This document shows positions 42,323 to 51,560 of a DNA stretch of 64,000 nt, piece by piece. Position numbers and translations under genes: made by a program. Each line of letters begins with the position of its first letter. The first letter of the stretch is position 1. Location of the stretch: the NCBI RefSeq assembly GCF_000960475.2, contig NZ_JZDQ02000005.1:1-64000 (forward strand), in the 5' to 3' direction. This DNA is from Nocardioides luteus (lineage in GTDB: Bacteria > Actinomycetota > Actinomycetes > Propionibacteriales > Nocardioidaceae). A model generated the notes under the pieces. The model was not told where the DNA came from. It saw only the letters and a list, made by a program, of their open reading frames with translations, and did no database searches.

Positions 42323-42341
42323 TCTGCGGGTGGCTGCACGG

Positions 42342-42734
42342 TCACTCGACCGTGCAGTCACCCCACTCGACGCGCTCCGCGCGGCGCTCGGTCGGGATGG
42401 TGATCGTCTGACGGCCCTCGCCGGCGGTGAACTCGAGGTGGCCGACCTTCTCCTCCTGGCCGTCCTCGGCCTCGACCGTGCAGACGGGCTTCGCGTCCTT
42501 GTCGTGGAGGCGTACGACGAAGGTCACCTCGACCTCGTTCTCGCTGATCGCCTCCCACTTCTCCAGCCCGGAGGAGACCTCGGGGTGCAGCGCCATCCAC
42601 AGCGCCCAGCCGAACCAGCCGATCATCGCGACCAGGGCGAGGATCAGCGCGAGCAGGAGTACGCCCGGGCGACGGCGCGGGCCACGGCCGTAGCGGGTCG
42701 CGATGCGGGATTCTTCGGCTGACGGCGTGCTCAC
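42342..42734 (-). CDS. DUF4307 single-pass membrane protein
   Basis: This is a 130-residue protein of the actinobacterial DUF4307 family. A cytoplasmic start rich in Arg is followed by one membrane segment (GVLLLALILALVAMIGWFGW) and an extracytoplasmic beta-rich domain with two cysteines (PVCTVEA and WGDCTVE). The function is unknown. GTG 42734 is used; GTG 42740 would add two residues. It lies between greA and mca as in mycobacteria and is divergent from mca. Confidence 0.88.
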   Translation of the reverse strand: MSTPSAEESRIATRYGRGPRRRPGVLLLALILALVAMIGWFGWALWMALHPEVSSGLEKWEAISENEVEVTFVVRLHDKDAKPVCTVEAEDGQEEKVGHLEFTAGEGRQTITIPTERRAERVEWGDCTVE

Positions 42735-42860
42735 GGACACATGGTCCCATCCCGCCGAAGAGGACCGCACATCCGTCCCCGGGCGTCTACCACCGACGTT
42801 GTCCGCGGAGTGGGAGCGGGTAGCCGAACTGTGAGACGAGGCGTGGTTAGGATTGAACCC

Positions 42861-43847
42861 ATGCCAGAGCAGCTCCAGCAGGCGTTCCGCCTGATGCACG
42901 TGCACGCGCACCCCGACGACGAGTCGAGCAAGGGCGCCGGGATCACGGCGAAGTACGTCGCCGAAGGTGTCGACGTCCATGTCGCGACGTGTACGGGTGG
43001 CGAGCGGGGCGACATCCTCAACCCGAAGATGGAGCGCCCGGGGATCCTGGAGAACATCCACGAGATCCGCCGCGAGGAGATGCATCGCGCCCGCGACATC
43101 CTCGGCATCAAGCAGGACTGGCTCGGCTTCGTCGACTCCGGCTGGGTCGAGGAGTTCATGGAGGTCAAGGACGTGGCGGCCAAGGACTGGTCGCTGCTTC
43201 CCGAGGGCTGCTTCGGCCGGACACCGCTCGAGGTGAGCACGCGCCGGCTCGTCGAGATCATCCGCACCTTCCGGCCGCATGTGGTCACGACGTACGACGA
43301 GAACGGGGGCTACCCGCACCCGGACCACATCATGTGCCACCGGGTCTCGGTGGAGGCGTTCCGGGCGGCGGGCGACCCCGACCGGTTCCCGGACGCGGGA
43401 GAGCCGTGGCAGCCGCTGAAGCTCTACTACAGCCACACCTTCAACTACCCGCGCGCGGTCGCGCTGCACGAGGCGATGAAGAGCCACGGGCTCAGCTCGC
43501 CCTACGAGGAGCGCCTCGAGGAGTGGAAGCCTGACCCGGGGTGGGACGAGCGGGTCACCACGAAGGTGGAGTGTGCCGACTACTTCGGCGTCCGTGACCA
43601 GGCGCTGCTCGCGCACGCCACCCAGATCGACCCCGACGGCCCGTGGTTCGCGGTGCCCCGGGAGATCGAGAAGGAGGCGTGGCCGACCGAAGACTACGAG
43701 CTGGTGACCTCCTACGTGCCGGTGCCCGAGGCCGAGAAGCGCGTGGAGACGGACCTGTTCGCCGGCCTCGACGTCTCCACCGCCGACGACGAGGGAAAGG
43801 CCGCGGTCGGTCGCGAGATCACCTTCGGCAAGGTCGTCACCGCCTGA
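42861..43847 (+). CDS. mca: Mycothiol S-conjugate amidase
   Basis: This zinc amidase cleaves mycothiol S-conjugates during detoxification. The 328-residue product has the LmbE/PIG-L metal motif AHPDDE (16-21) and a late HPDHIMCH carrying the third ligand. The sequence YSHTFNYPRA and the C-terminal SYVPVPEAEKRVETDLFAGL distinguish Mca from the MshB deacetylase. ATG 42861 is the start. It is strong evidence that the host makes mycothiol, hence an actinobacterium. Confidence 0.93.
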   Translation: MPEQLQQAFRLMHVHAHPDDESSKGAGITAKYVAEGVDVHVATCTGGERGDILNPKMERPGILENIHEIRREEMHRARDILGIKQDWLGFVDSGWVEEFMEVKDVAAKDWSLLPEGCFGRTPLEVSTRRLVEIIRTFRPHVVTTYDENGGYPHPDHIMCHRVSVEAFRAAGDPDRFPDAGEPWQPLKLYYSHTFNYPRAVALHEAMKSHGLSSPYEERLEEWKPDPGWDERVTTKVECADYFGVRDQALLAHATQIDPDGPWFAVPREIEKEAWPTEDYELVTSYVPVPEAEKRVETDLFAGLDVSTADDEGKAAVGREITFGKVVTA

Positions 43848-43880
43848 GCCGTTCTCAGGCGAAGGTGAGAGAATGTCCCC

Positions 43881-44168
43881 ATGTCCGGCCTTCCGATGAC
43901 GACCCTTGCGACGACGCAGTCGTTCCACACCTCCCAGCCCGCTCCTCAGCCCGATCCGCCGAAGGACGAGGACGTGGTCGCGGGCTGGACCGCCTTCGGC
44001 ATCTTCATCGCGCTCTGCGTCGCCGTCGCGGTGATCGCGTGGAGCATGCTGCGTCAGTTCAAGAAGGTCGAGAAGGCCAAGGTCGAGGGGGTCTTCGGCG
44101 AGGAGGCCCAGGCCGAGGCGATCGCCCAGCAGGCCGCCAAGGACGAGATCAAGAAGCTCAAGCGCTAG
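43881..44168 (+). CDS. Small single-pass membrane protein downstream of mca
   Basis: This is a 95-residue protein: a Thr/Pro/Gln-rich N-terminus, one membrane segment (AFGIFIALCVAVAVIAWSML) and a charged Lys/Glu/Ala helix ending KDEIKKLKR. No function is known. A similar small membrane gene follows mca in mycobacteria (Rv1083 position, from memory). It is convergent with terD, one base apart. Confidence 0.8.
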   Translation: MSGLPMTTLATTQSFHTSQPAPQPDPPKDEDVVAGWTAFGIFIALCVAVAVIAWSMLRQFKKVEKAKVEGVFGEEAQAEAIAQQAAKDEIKKLKR

Positions 44169-44169
44169 G

Positions 44170-44787
44170 TCACAGCGTCGGCGCGATCGCCGGCAGCAGG
44201 TCCTGGAACGTACGCCCGTTGCCGATCTCACCCAGCGCGGTCATCGCCCAGCCGCCGTCGTAGCGGCTGACCTTGGCCATGATCTCCGCGGTGTGCGGGC
44301 CGGTCTGGCTCAGGTCGAAGCGGGCGATCTCGGTGCGGGTGTTCTCGTCGACGAGGCGGCAGAACGCATTCTGGATCTGGGCGAAGCTCTGCCCGGTGAA
44401 GGAGTTGATCGTGAACACGATCTGCGCGACCTCGGGAGGCACCCGGTCGAGGTGGACGATGATCGACTCGTCATCGCCCTCGCCCGCGCCGGTGCGGTTG
44501 TCGCCGGTGTGCACGACGGCGCCGTCACGCGACTTCAGCTGTCGGAACCAGGCCTGGTCGATGTGGGTGCCGGACCCGTCGTAGAGGATCGCGGAGGCGT
44601 CCATGTCGACGTCGGCGCCGCGGAAGCCGCCGAAGAGTCCCTTTCTGACCGCGTCCCAGCCGAGCGCGATCCGCACGTGCGTCATGCTGCTGCCGTCACC
44701 TGTGGTGAGCGAGACCGACTGTCCCTTGGCGAGCGAGACGGACAACTGTTCCTCCGATGGCTGGACCGACGAGGGGGACACGGCCAC
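44170..44787 (-). CDS. terD: TerD-family stress protein
   Basis: This is a calcium-binding beta-sandwich protein of the TerD/TerZ tellurite-resistance family, 205 residues. Family hallmarks are SLAKGQSVSLTTGDG, the acidic DVDMDASAILYDGSGTHID calcium region, and GDDESIIVHLDRVPPEVAQIVFTINSF. It has an N-terminal extension of about 15 residues. GTG 44787 is used; a TTG at 44796 would overlap the upstream GH5 stop. It is co-oriented with the GH5 gene and near the multidomain PRTase/PELOTA gene, a typical Ter-system companion. Confidence 0.9.
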   Translation of the reverse strand: MAVSPSSVQPSEEQLSVSLAKGQSVSLTTGDGSSMTHVRIALGWDAVRKGLFGGFRGADVDMDASAILYDGSGTHIDQAWFRQLKSRDGAVVHTGDNRTGAGEGDDESIIVHLDRVPPEVAQIVFTINSFTGQSFAQIQNAFCRLVDENTRTEIARFDLSQTGPHTAEIMAKVSRYDGGWAMTALGEIGNGRTFQDLLPAIAPTL

Positions 44788-44788
44788 C

Positions 44789-46258
44789 TTAGTCAATCGT
44801 GACCGTCACCGGTTCGGTTCCGCTCGCCTTGACCAGGATGCGGTTGTGCTCGGCCCTGCCGACGACCCGGCCGCCCTCGACGGCGATGTCCGCGCCGTCG
44901 GGGTAGTGGATCGGGCTGACGAAGATCTCGGTCGGCTCGTCGATCTCCGGCGCCGGCCGATAGGTGTAGCGGAACGCGCCGTCGGCGGGGTCGAAGGACA
45001 GATCGACGGGCGTGCCGGCCGTGGCCTGGGGGTAGGTGCGGACCAACGTACGCAGCTTCTCGGGCTTCACGGTGGAGAGATCGGCGTCGTCCTCGAACAT
45101 GCCCTGCGCGCCGTCGGCGGTGGTCGGGTCGTCCCAGTGCTTGTAGGCCCAGTGCATCCACGAGGTGAAGTGGTCGTCGGCGGCGGCGGTGTCGATGGCG
45201 AGCAGCTCGGTGTTGTCGGTCGCCCCGAACTCCGACATCAGGTTGGTCGCACCCATCGTCTCGGCCTGGTCGAGGGCCTTCTGGTTGTGGGTCTCGTCGT
45301 AGTCCTTGCACCCGCTGACCCCGACCGGGATGCCCTGGGAGTCGAGATAGCCGTAGGGACAGTAGGCGTGCCAGGAGTAGCCGACCTGGTCGTCGTTCGC
45401 CGGCCCGAAGCCGGAGTTGGGGACCTGGTTGGCGAGCAGCTGTGACTCGTACCAGACGATCCCGTCGGGATCGGTCTGGCGGATCGCCGCCGTCGCCCTC
45501 TCGTACGCCGGCTGGAACTCGTCCCGGTAGGAGCTCGCGCACCCGGTGACCGGGCAGGAGAGCCACTCGCGGCCCGCCCAGGGCTCGTTGATCAGGTCGT
45601 AGCCCATCGAGTAGGGCTGGTCGCCCCACCGCTGCGCGACGGCGCCCCAGGCCGCGGCCCAGCCGTCCTGGACACCGTCCTTGTTCGCCCAGAAGTTGTC
45701 GTAGACGGTGGCCAGCTCTGGGGTGATGTAGGTCGCCGGGAACGAGAGCTTGATCGGCGGGTGCAGGTTGTAGGGCGAAGGCCGCTTCGCCGCCCAGTCG
45801 GGCACGCCCTCGCCGCCGTACGTCTCGTGCCACATGTCCTGGTGGAAGTCGTACTGCATCCAGATGCCCTCGTCGGCGAGCAGGTCGATCACCCGCTGCC
45901 AGTCGTCGAGGTAGTCCTCGTCGACCTTCCCGGGTGCGTCCGGGGTCACGCCCGCCCACAGGGTGCCGATCCGGGCGCCGTTGAACCCATGGTCGGCCAG
46001 CCATGCGGCGTCGGCGGCGGTGAAGCCCTCGGCCGAGTCGGGCGGGACGTACGGGTCGTGCTTCCAGACCAGGTTCTGTCCGTGGACCAGCACGGTCCGG
46101 GCGTACTGGTCGACCAGCCAGCGTCCCTCGCGGGACAGCCGCGGCGTCTCCGCCGGGTCGGCGCCGGCTGGTCCTACCGGGCTCAGCAGGGAGGTCCCGA
46201 ACGCGAGCACAGCCGCCGCGGCGGCAACGATGGCGAAGCTTCCCGAGCGAGGTGACAT
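44789..46258 (-). CDS. Secreted GH5 glycosidase (endoglycoceramidase-like)
   Basis: This is a 489-residue glycoside hydrolase family 5 enzyme with a signal peptide (about 1-33, hydrophobic AAAAAVLAF). The acid/base is Glu225 in DLINEPWAG and the nucleophile Glu343 in LMSEFGATDN; His297 (YSWHAYC) lines the site. The overall sequence, with QNLVWKHDPY and QYDFHQDMW, resembles actinobacterial endoglycosylceramidases more than cellulases. A beta-sandwich C-terminal domain follows. The glycolipid substrate is inference. Confidence 0.85.
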   Translation of the reverse strand: MSPRSGSFAIVAAAAAVLAFGTSLLSPVGPAGADPAETPRLSREGRWLVDQYARTVLVHGQNLVWKHDPYVPPDSAEGFTAADAAWLADHGFNGARIGTLWAGVTPDAPGKVDEDYLDDWQRVIDLLADEGIWMQYDFHQDMWHETYGGEGVPDWAAKRPSPYNLHPPIKLSFPATYITPELATVYDNFWANKDGVQDGWAAAWGAVAQRWGDQPYSMGYDLINEPWAGREWLSCPVTGCASSYRDEFQPAYERATAAIRQTDPDGIVWYESQLLANQVPNSGFGPANDDQVGYSWHAYCPYGYLDSQGIPVGVSGCKDYDETHNQKALDQAETMGATNLMSEFGATDNTELLAIDTAAADDHFTSWMHWAYKHWDDPTTADGAQGMFEDDADLSTVKPEKLRTLVRTYPQATAGTPVDLSFDPADGAFRYTYRPAPEIDEPTEIFVSPIHYPDGADIAVEGGRVVGRAEHNRILVKASGTEPVTVTID

Positions 46259-46292
46259 GTGCGGAACCTAGTGCTCTTCGTCACGTACGACA

Positions 46293-46304
46293 AGAACATG
46301 TTCT
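46293..46304. promoter_or_regulatory. 12-bp perfect dyad between GH5 and PRTase/PELOTA genes
   Basis: AGAACATGTTCT lies in the divergent promoter region, 35 bases upstream of the GH5 start and about 110 upstream of the PRTase gene. It is a candidate operator. It is not a canonical actinobacterial SOS box because the GAAC and GTTC halves are two bases apart instead of four. Confidence 0.4.
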
Positions 46305-46416
46305 CATTCTGGGCGGCGAACCGGACGTGCAGGGCATTCGGACGAGATCCGCAGTGGACAGGGGCGGCCTCTCTGCGGTTGAGTCGGATGAGGAGCGTTG
46401 GGGGAGAATGTCACCT

Positions 46417-48777
46417 GTGAGAGACGAAGCGAGCGGCTGGTCGGGGACCTGGGTGGCCGAACGTCTGGGCGTGCGTCTGCGTACGACCGACGCGCCGAGC
46501 GGGATGATGATCACCGATCTCGTCGGCCTGGCGGTGCGACGCAACCCCCGCCGTGCACAGCTCCTCGTCTCCTCCGTCCTCGGCAAGCACGTCCCGACCG
46601 ATCCGCGCCTGGTGACCGACGCCGGGCTGCGCCTGGGCGCCAAGGCCCGGGCCGCGGTCACCGGCGATGCGGTGGTGCTCGGCTATGCCGAGACCGCGAC
46701 CGCGCTGGGCCATCTCGTCGCCGACGCGCTCGGGGCGCCCTATCTGCACTCCACCCGCCGGGTCGTCGACGGCATCGAGTCCGTGGCCGACTTCTACGAG
46801 GAGCACTCGCACGCCACCTCCCACCGGCTGCTCCCCGCCGACCCCGCCTTCCTGGCACGTGCCGAGACCCTGGTGCTGGTCGACGACGAGGTCATCACCG
46901 GCAAGACGATCGTGAACACGATCCGGGCGCTGCACAAGAAGTTCCCGCACAAGCACTACGTCGTGGCCACTCTCGTCGACCTGCGTTCGGAGGACGACCG
47001 CGGCCGGATGGAACGCTCGGTCAAGCGGCTGCGCGCCACCCTGGACGTCGTCTCCCTCGCGAGCGGCGAGATCGAGCTGCCCGAGGACCTCGCCGACAAC
47101 GGCAACCGGCTCATCGACACCGTCGAGAACCTCCGTCAGCTGGCCGGGGTCGAGCCGAGCCGGCGCCCGCGCGGTGAGGTCGTCCAGGTCGTCGCGACCT
47201 GGCCGCGCGCCGTACCCGAGGGTGGCCGTCACGGTTTCACGCCCAGCTCCTCCGGCTCCTACGAGTCGGCCGTCACGGTGACCGCCGCGGCCGTGGCCGG
47301 CCGCATCCCCGACGGCCCGGTGCACATCCTCGGCACCGAGGAGCTGATGTACGCACCGCTGCGGATCGCCTCCGCGCTCGCCGACCGGCGTGCGGCCGAG
47401 GGCCGGCGCCACGAGATCACCTACTCGACGACCACGCGTTCGCCGGTGCTCGACGTCGACGACCCGGGCTACGCGATCCGCACGGCGATCACCTTCCCGT
47501 CCCACGACGCACCCGCCGACGGCGACGGACCGCGCTTCGCCTACAACCTGCGCGAGGGTGTCTTCGAGGCGATCGTGCTCGTGGTCGACGAGCCGGCCGA
47601 CACCCCTGCGCTGCACGCGGAGGGTGGCCTGGTCGACCAGCTCGCCCGGATCGCGCCGCGGGTCGTGGTCGTCACCATCCCCGCGTTCGCCCCGGAGCCG
47701 CGCCACGACCAGCCGGCCCTGCAGCTGCCCGCCCCGCTGCACGGTCCTGCGTTCGGCTCCTACGACCGCGACGACGTCGCCTGGCTGCTCAAGGACCTGT
47801 CCACCGACAAGGACGAGCCGGCGGCCGACGAGGACGCGGAGGCCCATCGGGAGCTCTTCGAGGAGGCGCTGAGCGGATCTGCCCAGCGGGTGGCGTACGC
47901 CATCGGCCTGCTCACCGAGCAGGTGCTGGCCCGGCGCGGGCAGGACGCCGTGCTGGTCTCCCTGGCGCGCTCCGGCACCCCGATCGGCGTGCTGATGCGG
48001 CGCTGGGCGCAGCGCGTGCACGGGCTCGACCTGCCCCACTACGCGATCTCGCTGGTCCACGGCCGCGGTATCGACCAGACCGCACTGGCCTACCTGGCCG
48101 CGCACCACGACCCCGCCAAGGTGATGTTCGTCGACGGCTGGACCGGCACGGGTGCGATCACCCGGGAGCTGGGCGCGTCGGTCGAGAAGGCGAACTCCAC
48201 GCTCGACGCCCACCTGGCCTCACCGTTCTCGCCGGAGCTCGCGGTCCTGGCCGACCCGGGGCGGAGCGTGTCCGTCTACGGCACCCGCGAGGACTACCTG
48301 ATCCCGTCGGCCTGCCTCGGCTCGACCGTCTCGGGACTCGTCTCGCATCCGGTCCTCGACGACGACCGGGTCGGTCCCAACGACTTCCACGGCGCGGTGT
48401 TCCACGCCGGCCTGGCTCCGGCCGACGTGTCCAAGAAGTTCATCGACACGGTCGCGGCCCGGTTCCCGATCGTACGCACCAAGGTGATGCTCGACCTCGC
48501 GGCTCACCTCGGCGGTGACCACACCCCCACCTGGGCGGGCTGGGACGCGGTCGAGGGGGCTGCCGAGAGGTTCGCGGACGGTGACGTCAGCCTGGTCACG
48601 GCCGGTGTCGACGAGACCGTCCGGTTGCTGCTCCACGGCGAACCGGCGAAGATCCTGGTCAACCCGGCGCGGGACGCCGACGTGGTTCAGGTCAAGAGGC
48701 TCGCCGAGGCGCGCGACGTGCCGTTGGAGCGGGTCTCCGACCTGCCCTACTCCTGCATCGGCCTGCTGCGTCCCTGA
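46417..48777 (+). CDS. Ter-associated multidomain phosphoribosyltransferase / StiP / PELOTA protein
   Basis: This is a 786-residue cytosolic protein joining pieces often encoded separately in tellurite/stress loci. The N-terminal phosphoribosyltransferase has the PRPP loop VLVDDEVITGKT near 150-162, a TRSP-like middle follows, then a second PRTase/StiP-type domain with VMFVDGWTGTGAIT near 568-580. The C-terminal 70 residues are a PELOTA RNA-binding-like domain ending in DLPYSCIGLL. Such proteins are predicted to make or act on a nucleotide-derived metabolite. GTG 46417 is preferred over ATG 46408 because of Shine-Dalgarno spacing. The PfkB kinase gene overlaps its stop. Confidence 0.82.
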   Translation: MRDEASGWSGTWVAERLGVRLRTTDAPSGMMITDLVGLAVRRNPRRAQLLVSSVLGKHVPTDPRLVTDAGLRLGAKARAAVTGDAVVLGYAETATALGHLVADALGAPYLHSTRRVVDGIESVADFYEEHSHATSHRLLPADPAFLARAETLVLVDDEVITGKTIVNTIRALHKKFPHKHYVVATLVDLRSEDDRGRMERSVKRLRATLDVVSLASGEIELPEDLADNGNRLIDTVENLRQLAGVEPSRRPRGEVVQVVATWPRAVPEGGRHGFTPSSSGSYESAVTVTAAAVAGRIPDGPVHILGTEELMYAPLRIASALADRRAAEGRRHEITYSTTTRSPVLDVDDPGYAIRTAITFPSHDAPADGDGPRFAYNLREGVFEAIVLVVDEPADTPALHAEGGLVDQLARIAPRVVVVTIPAFAPEPRHDQPALQLPAPLHGPAFGSYDRDDVAWLLKDLSTDKDEPAADEDAEAHRELFEEALSGSAQRVAYAIGLLTEQVLARRGQDAVLVSLARSGTPIGVLMRRWAQRVHGLDLPHYAISLVHGRGIDQTALAYLAAHHDPAKVMFVDGWTGTGAITRELGASVEKANSTLDAHLASPFSPELAVLADPGRSVSVYGTREDYLIPSACLGSTVSGLVSHPVLDDDRVGPNDFHGAVFHAGLAPADVSKKFIDTVAARFPIVRTKVMLDLAAHLGGDHTPTWAGWDAVEGAAERFADGDVSLVTAGVDETVRLLLHGEPAKILVNPARDADVVQVKRLAEARDVPLERVSDLPYSCIGLLRP

Positions 48778-49619
48778 TGCCGGTGCGCTCGCCCCAGGAC
48801 CTGGTCGTCGTCGGGAGCATCAACGTCGACCTGACGGCGCTGGTCGAGCGGCTGCCCGGGGCGGGGGAGACCGTCGGCGGTGGACGGCTGCGCCGTGACG
48901 TCGGTGGGAAGGGCGCCAACCAGGCGGTCGCCGCGAGCCGGCTCGGGGCGCGGGTACGCATGGTCGGCGCCGTCGGCTCCGACGCCGACGGCGCCTGGGC
49001 CGTCGAGACGATCCGGGACGCCGGTGTCGATGTCGCAGACGTCGAGACGGTCGGCGCGCCCACCGGCACGGCCCTGATCGCCGTCGACGAGGCCGGGGAG
49101 AACCAGATCGTCGTCTGCGGTGGCGCCAACACGCTGGTCGGTGCCGAGGGCATCGCTGTCGGGCCCGGTGAGGCGGTGCTGATGCAGCTCGAGCTCTCGT
49201 TGGACGTGGTCCGGGCCGTGGCCGAGCGGGCTCCCGGGTTCGTCGCGCTCAACGCGGCCCCGGCGCAGCCGCTCCCGGCCGACCTGGTCGAGCGGGTCGA
49301 TCTCTTCATCGTCAACGAGACCGAGTACGCCGCGATCCCCGAGCTGCGCGCGGCCAGGCGGGTCGCGGTGACCTATGGCGCCTCGGGTGCGGCGATGTTC
49401 GTCGACGGTCTCGAGGTGGCGAAGGTGCCCGCTGCCCCGGTCGCCGAGGTGGTGAACACCGTCGGCGCCGGCGACGCCTTCTCCGCGGCGCTCACCCTCG
49501 CGATCCTCTCGGGCGCGCCGGACGAGCAGGCGCTGCGTACGGCCTGCGCGGTCGGCGCGGCCGCCGTCGCCCACCCGAGCGCCCAGCCGCCGCTCGACCG
49601 GCTGGAGACGTACGCCTAG
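48777..49619 (+). CDS. PfkB-family (ribokinase-like) sugar/nucleoside kinase
   Basis: This is a 280-residue PfkB kinase. It starts DLVVVGSINVDLTALVERLP, has GGKGANQAVAASRLG (substrate loop) and the ATP/catalytic motif VVNTVGAGDAFSAALTLA with the catalytic Asp. This is the ribokinase subgroup, but its one-base overlap with the PRTase/PELOTA gene suggests a ribose- or nucleoside-like substrate connected to that system. No ribose transporter is nearby. Confidence 0.87.
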   Translation: MPVRSPQDLVVVGSINVDLTALVERLPGAGETVGGGRLRRDVGGKGANQAVAASRLGARVRMVGAVGSDADGAWAVETIRDAGVDVADVETVGAPTGTALIAVDEAGENQIVVCGGANTLVGAEGIAVGPGEAVLMQLELSLDVVRAVAERAPGFVALNAAPAQPLPADLVERVDLFIVNETEYAAIPELRAARRVAVTYGASGAAMFVDGLEVAKVPAAPVAEVVNTVGAGDAFSAALTLAILSGAPDEQALRTACAVGAAAVAHPSAQPPLDRLETYA

Positions 49620-50491
49620 CCCAGCTGCTTGCGGAAGAAGTGGGTGGCGTGGGGGTTGTCGTTGTAGCGGTCGATGCGCTCGTAGCCGGCCCGCTCGTAC
49701 ATCCCGATCGCCTCGGTGAGGACGTCGCGGGTGTCGAGGCGTACGACCCGGTGACCCAGCCGCAGCGCCTCGGCCTCCAGGTGGCGCAGCAGGCGTGAGC
49801 CGAGACCGGCACCGCGCCAGGCGGGGTCGACCCACATCCGCTTGATCTCGCCGGTGCCGTCGAACTCGCGCACCGCGCCGGAGGCGACCGGGGCGCCGTC
49901 GCTGGCGGCCACGAAGAAGGCGCCGTGGGGCGGCCGCAGGGAGGGGTCGTCGCCGAAGCCCTCGTCGCCGACGGTGAACCCGAAGCGGTCGCCGATCTCG
50001 GCGAAGTAGTGGCCCATCGCCTCCTGTGCCATCGGGTCGCGCGGGTCGACCTGCTCGATCGTGATCGTGGCGGCCCGCACCAGCAGGTCGGCCGTGGCCA
50101 GGGCGTCGTTGAGGCGGTCGCGCTGCCTCGGCGTCAGCGGGTCGAGCAGGAGATGGGCGCGCTCCTCGGAGCGGCGCTCGAGGTCGTCCCACTGCTTGAC
50201 GCCGTCCTCGGTCAGTGCGACCAGCCGGCGCCGGCCGTCGGTGGGGTCCTGGTGCATCGTGACGTACCCCTTGCTCTCCAGGGTCCGCAGCATCCGGCTG
50301 ACGTAGCCGGAGTCGAGGCCGCCGAGGCGGCTCCTCAGGTCCTGCACCGTGCCTGCACCGAGGCCGATCTCGTAGAGGATGCGAGCGGTGCCGTAGGGGA
50401 GGCCGCTGCCGAGGAAGGACTCCTCGAGCGCTCCCACGCGCCGGACGTAGCTCATGTTGAACTTGCGCATCACCGAGGTGTCCACCGTCAT
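49616..50491 (-). CDS. MarR-GNAT fusion regulator
   Basis: This 291-residue protein combines an N-terminal MarR winged helix (about 20-150; GYVSRMLRTLESKGYVT is the recognition/wing region) with a C-terminal GNAT acetyltransferase (about 150-291; RMWVDPAWRGAGLGSRLLRHLE is the acetyl-CoA loop). Such fusions are known in actinobacteria. ATG 50491 has a CTGAC-TTTA-GTCAG dyad just upstream, suggesting autoregulation. The target gene may be the divergent Vgb-like gene. Confidence 0.9.
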   Translation of the reverse strand: MTVDTSVMRKFNMSYVRRVGALEESFLGSGLPYGTARILYEIGLGAGTVQDLRSRLGGLDSGYVSRMLRTLESKGYVTMHQDPTDGRRRLVALTEDGVKQWDDLERRSEERAHLLLDPLTPRQRDRLNDALATADLLVRAATITIEQVDPRDPMAQEAMGHYFAEIGDRFGFTVGDEGFGDDPSLRPPHGAFFVAASDGAPVASGAVREFDGTGEIKRMWVDPAWRGAGLGSRLLRHLEAEALRLGHRVVRLDTRDVLTEAIGMYERAGYERIDRYNDNPHATHFFRKQLG

Positions 50492-50495
50492 GTAC

Positions 50496-50509
50496 CTGAC
50501 TTTAGTCAG
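50496..50509. promoter_or_regulatory. Candidate MarR operator
   Basis: CTGAC and GTCAG arms flank TTTA, starting five bases upstream of the MarR-GNAT start codon. Position and symmetry suggest autorepression and possibly control of the divergent gene. Confidence 0.55.
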
Positions 50510-50606
50510 ATAATTCCGGGATTCCAAGGGGGCCCGATAAGCAGTTGTGCCGGCACCGCGGTGCGTCAAGAGTTGGGGCGGCACCGTCGGACGGAGAAAG
50601 GCATCC

Positions 50607-51485
50607 ATGACCCCCGAACAGACTGGTCGCATCACCGAGCATCCGGTGCCGGGCCGAGGACCGTACGCCATCGCGACCGGCCCGGATCAGGCGCTGTGGT
50701 ACACGCTGGAGGGCAGCGGCGAGATCGGACGCCTCGTCCCCGGAGGATCGCCCGCGACGTTCGAGGTGGCGGCCGACTCCGGTCCGACGATCATCGTCCC
50801 CGGGCCGGACGGCGCGCTGTGGTTCACCGAGTATCACGCGCACCGGATCGGCCGGATCGCCGTCGACGGCACGGTGACCCAGCTCGCGTTGCGGGAGTGT
50901 GGTCCGTACGGCATCGCCGCAGGTCCGGACGGGGCGATCTGGTTCACCGAGACCACGACCGATGCCATCGGGCGCATCGCCACCGACGGCACGATCGCCG
51001 AGTTTCCGCTTCCGGTCGGCGAGGCGTTCCCATCGGCGATCGTGGCCGGACCCGATGAGGCGCTCTGGTTCACGATGAACCGTGCCAACGCGATCGGCAG
51101 GATCGGGCTGGATGGTGCCGTGACCGTGCACGACCTCCCCACGCCCGACGCGGCGCCGGTCGGCATCACGCTCGGACCCGACGACGCACTGTGGTTCGTC
51201 GAGATCGCCGCCGGCCAGATCGGCCGTATCACGGTCGACGGGAATATCACCGAGCATCCCCTGCCCGACCGTGGCGCGCGCCCGCACGCCATCACCGCCG
51301 GCGCCGACCGCCTGTGGTTCTCCGAATGGGGCGCCAACCGGATCGGGTCGATCACCGAGGACGGCGTGATCGAGTCCGTCGCGCTACCGACCCCGGGCTC
51401 CGAGCCGCACGGACTCACCCTCGGTCCGGACGGCGCGCTCTGGGTCGCTCTCGAGCACGGCGCGCTGGCCCGCATGCCGATCTGA
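50607..51485 (+). CDS. Virginiamycin B lyase-like beta-propeller protein
   Basis: This is a 292-residue seven-bladed propeller made of LWFTE-type repeats (ALWFTEYHAHRIGRI, AIWFTETTTDAIGRI and others). It matches the streptogramin B lyase (Vgb) family, which linearises type B streptogramins. The candidate catalytic region has RPHAITAGADRLWFSEWG and a final EPHGLTL. Environmental homologues often lack proven resistance activity. ATG 50607 has GGAGAAAGG upstream. No signal peptide is seen. A terminator follows. Confidence 0.82.
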   Translation: MTPEQTGRITEHPVPGRGPYAIATGPDQALWYTLEGSGEIGRLVPGGSPATFEVAADSGPTIIVPGPDGALWFTEYHAHRIGRIAVDGTVTQLALRECGPYGIAAGPDGAIWFTETTTDAIGRIATDGTIAEFPLPVGEAFPSAIVAGPDEALWFTMNRANAIGRIGLDGAVTVHDLPTPDAAPVGITLGPDDALWFVEIAAGQIGRITVDGNITEHPLPDRGARPHAITAGADRLWFSEWGANRIGSITEDGVIESVALPTPGSEPHGLTLGPDGALWVALEHGALARMPI

Positions 51486-51495
51486 AATGACGAAC

Positions 51496-51517
51496 GGCCC
51501 GTCCTCTCGGACGGGCC
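51496..51517 (+). terminator. Terminator after the Vgb-like gene
   Basis: GGCCCGTCC and GGACGGGCC form a perfect 9-bp stem around TCTC, 11 bases after the stop. Confidence 0.75.
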
Positions 51518-51560
51518 GCTCAGATGGGTGCACCCCTACTGTTGGGACCTACACGCTTGG

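Noticed and set aside
46293..46304. LexA/SOS box
   Set aside because: The GAAC and GTTC halves are separated by two bases instead of four and the outer bases do not match.
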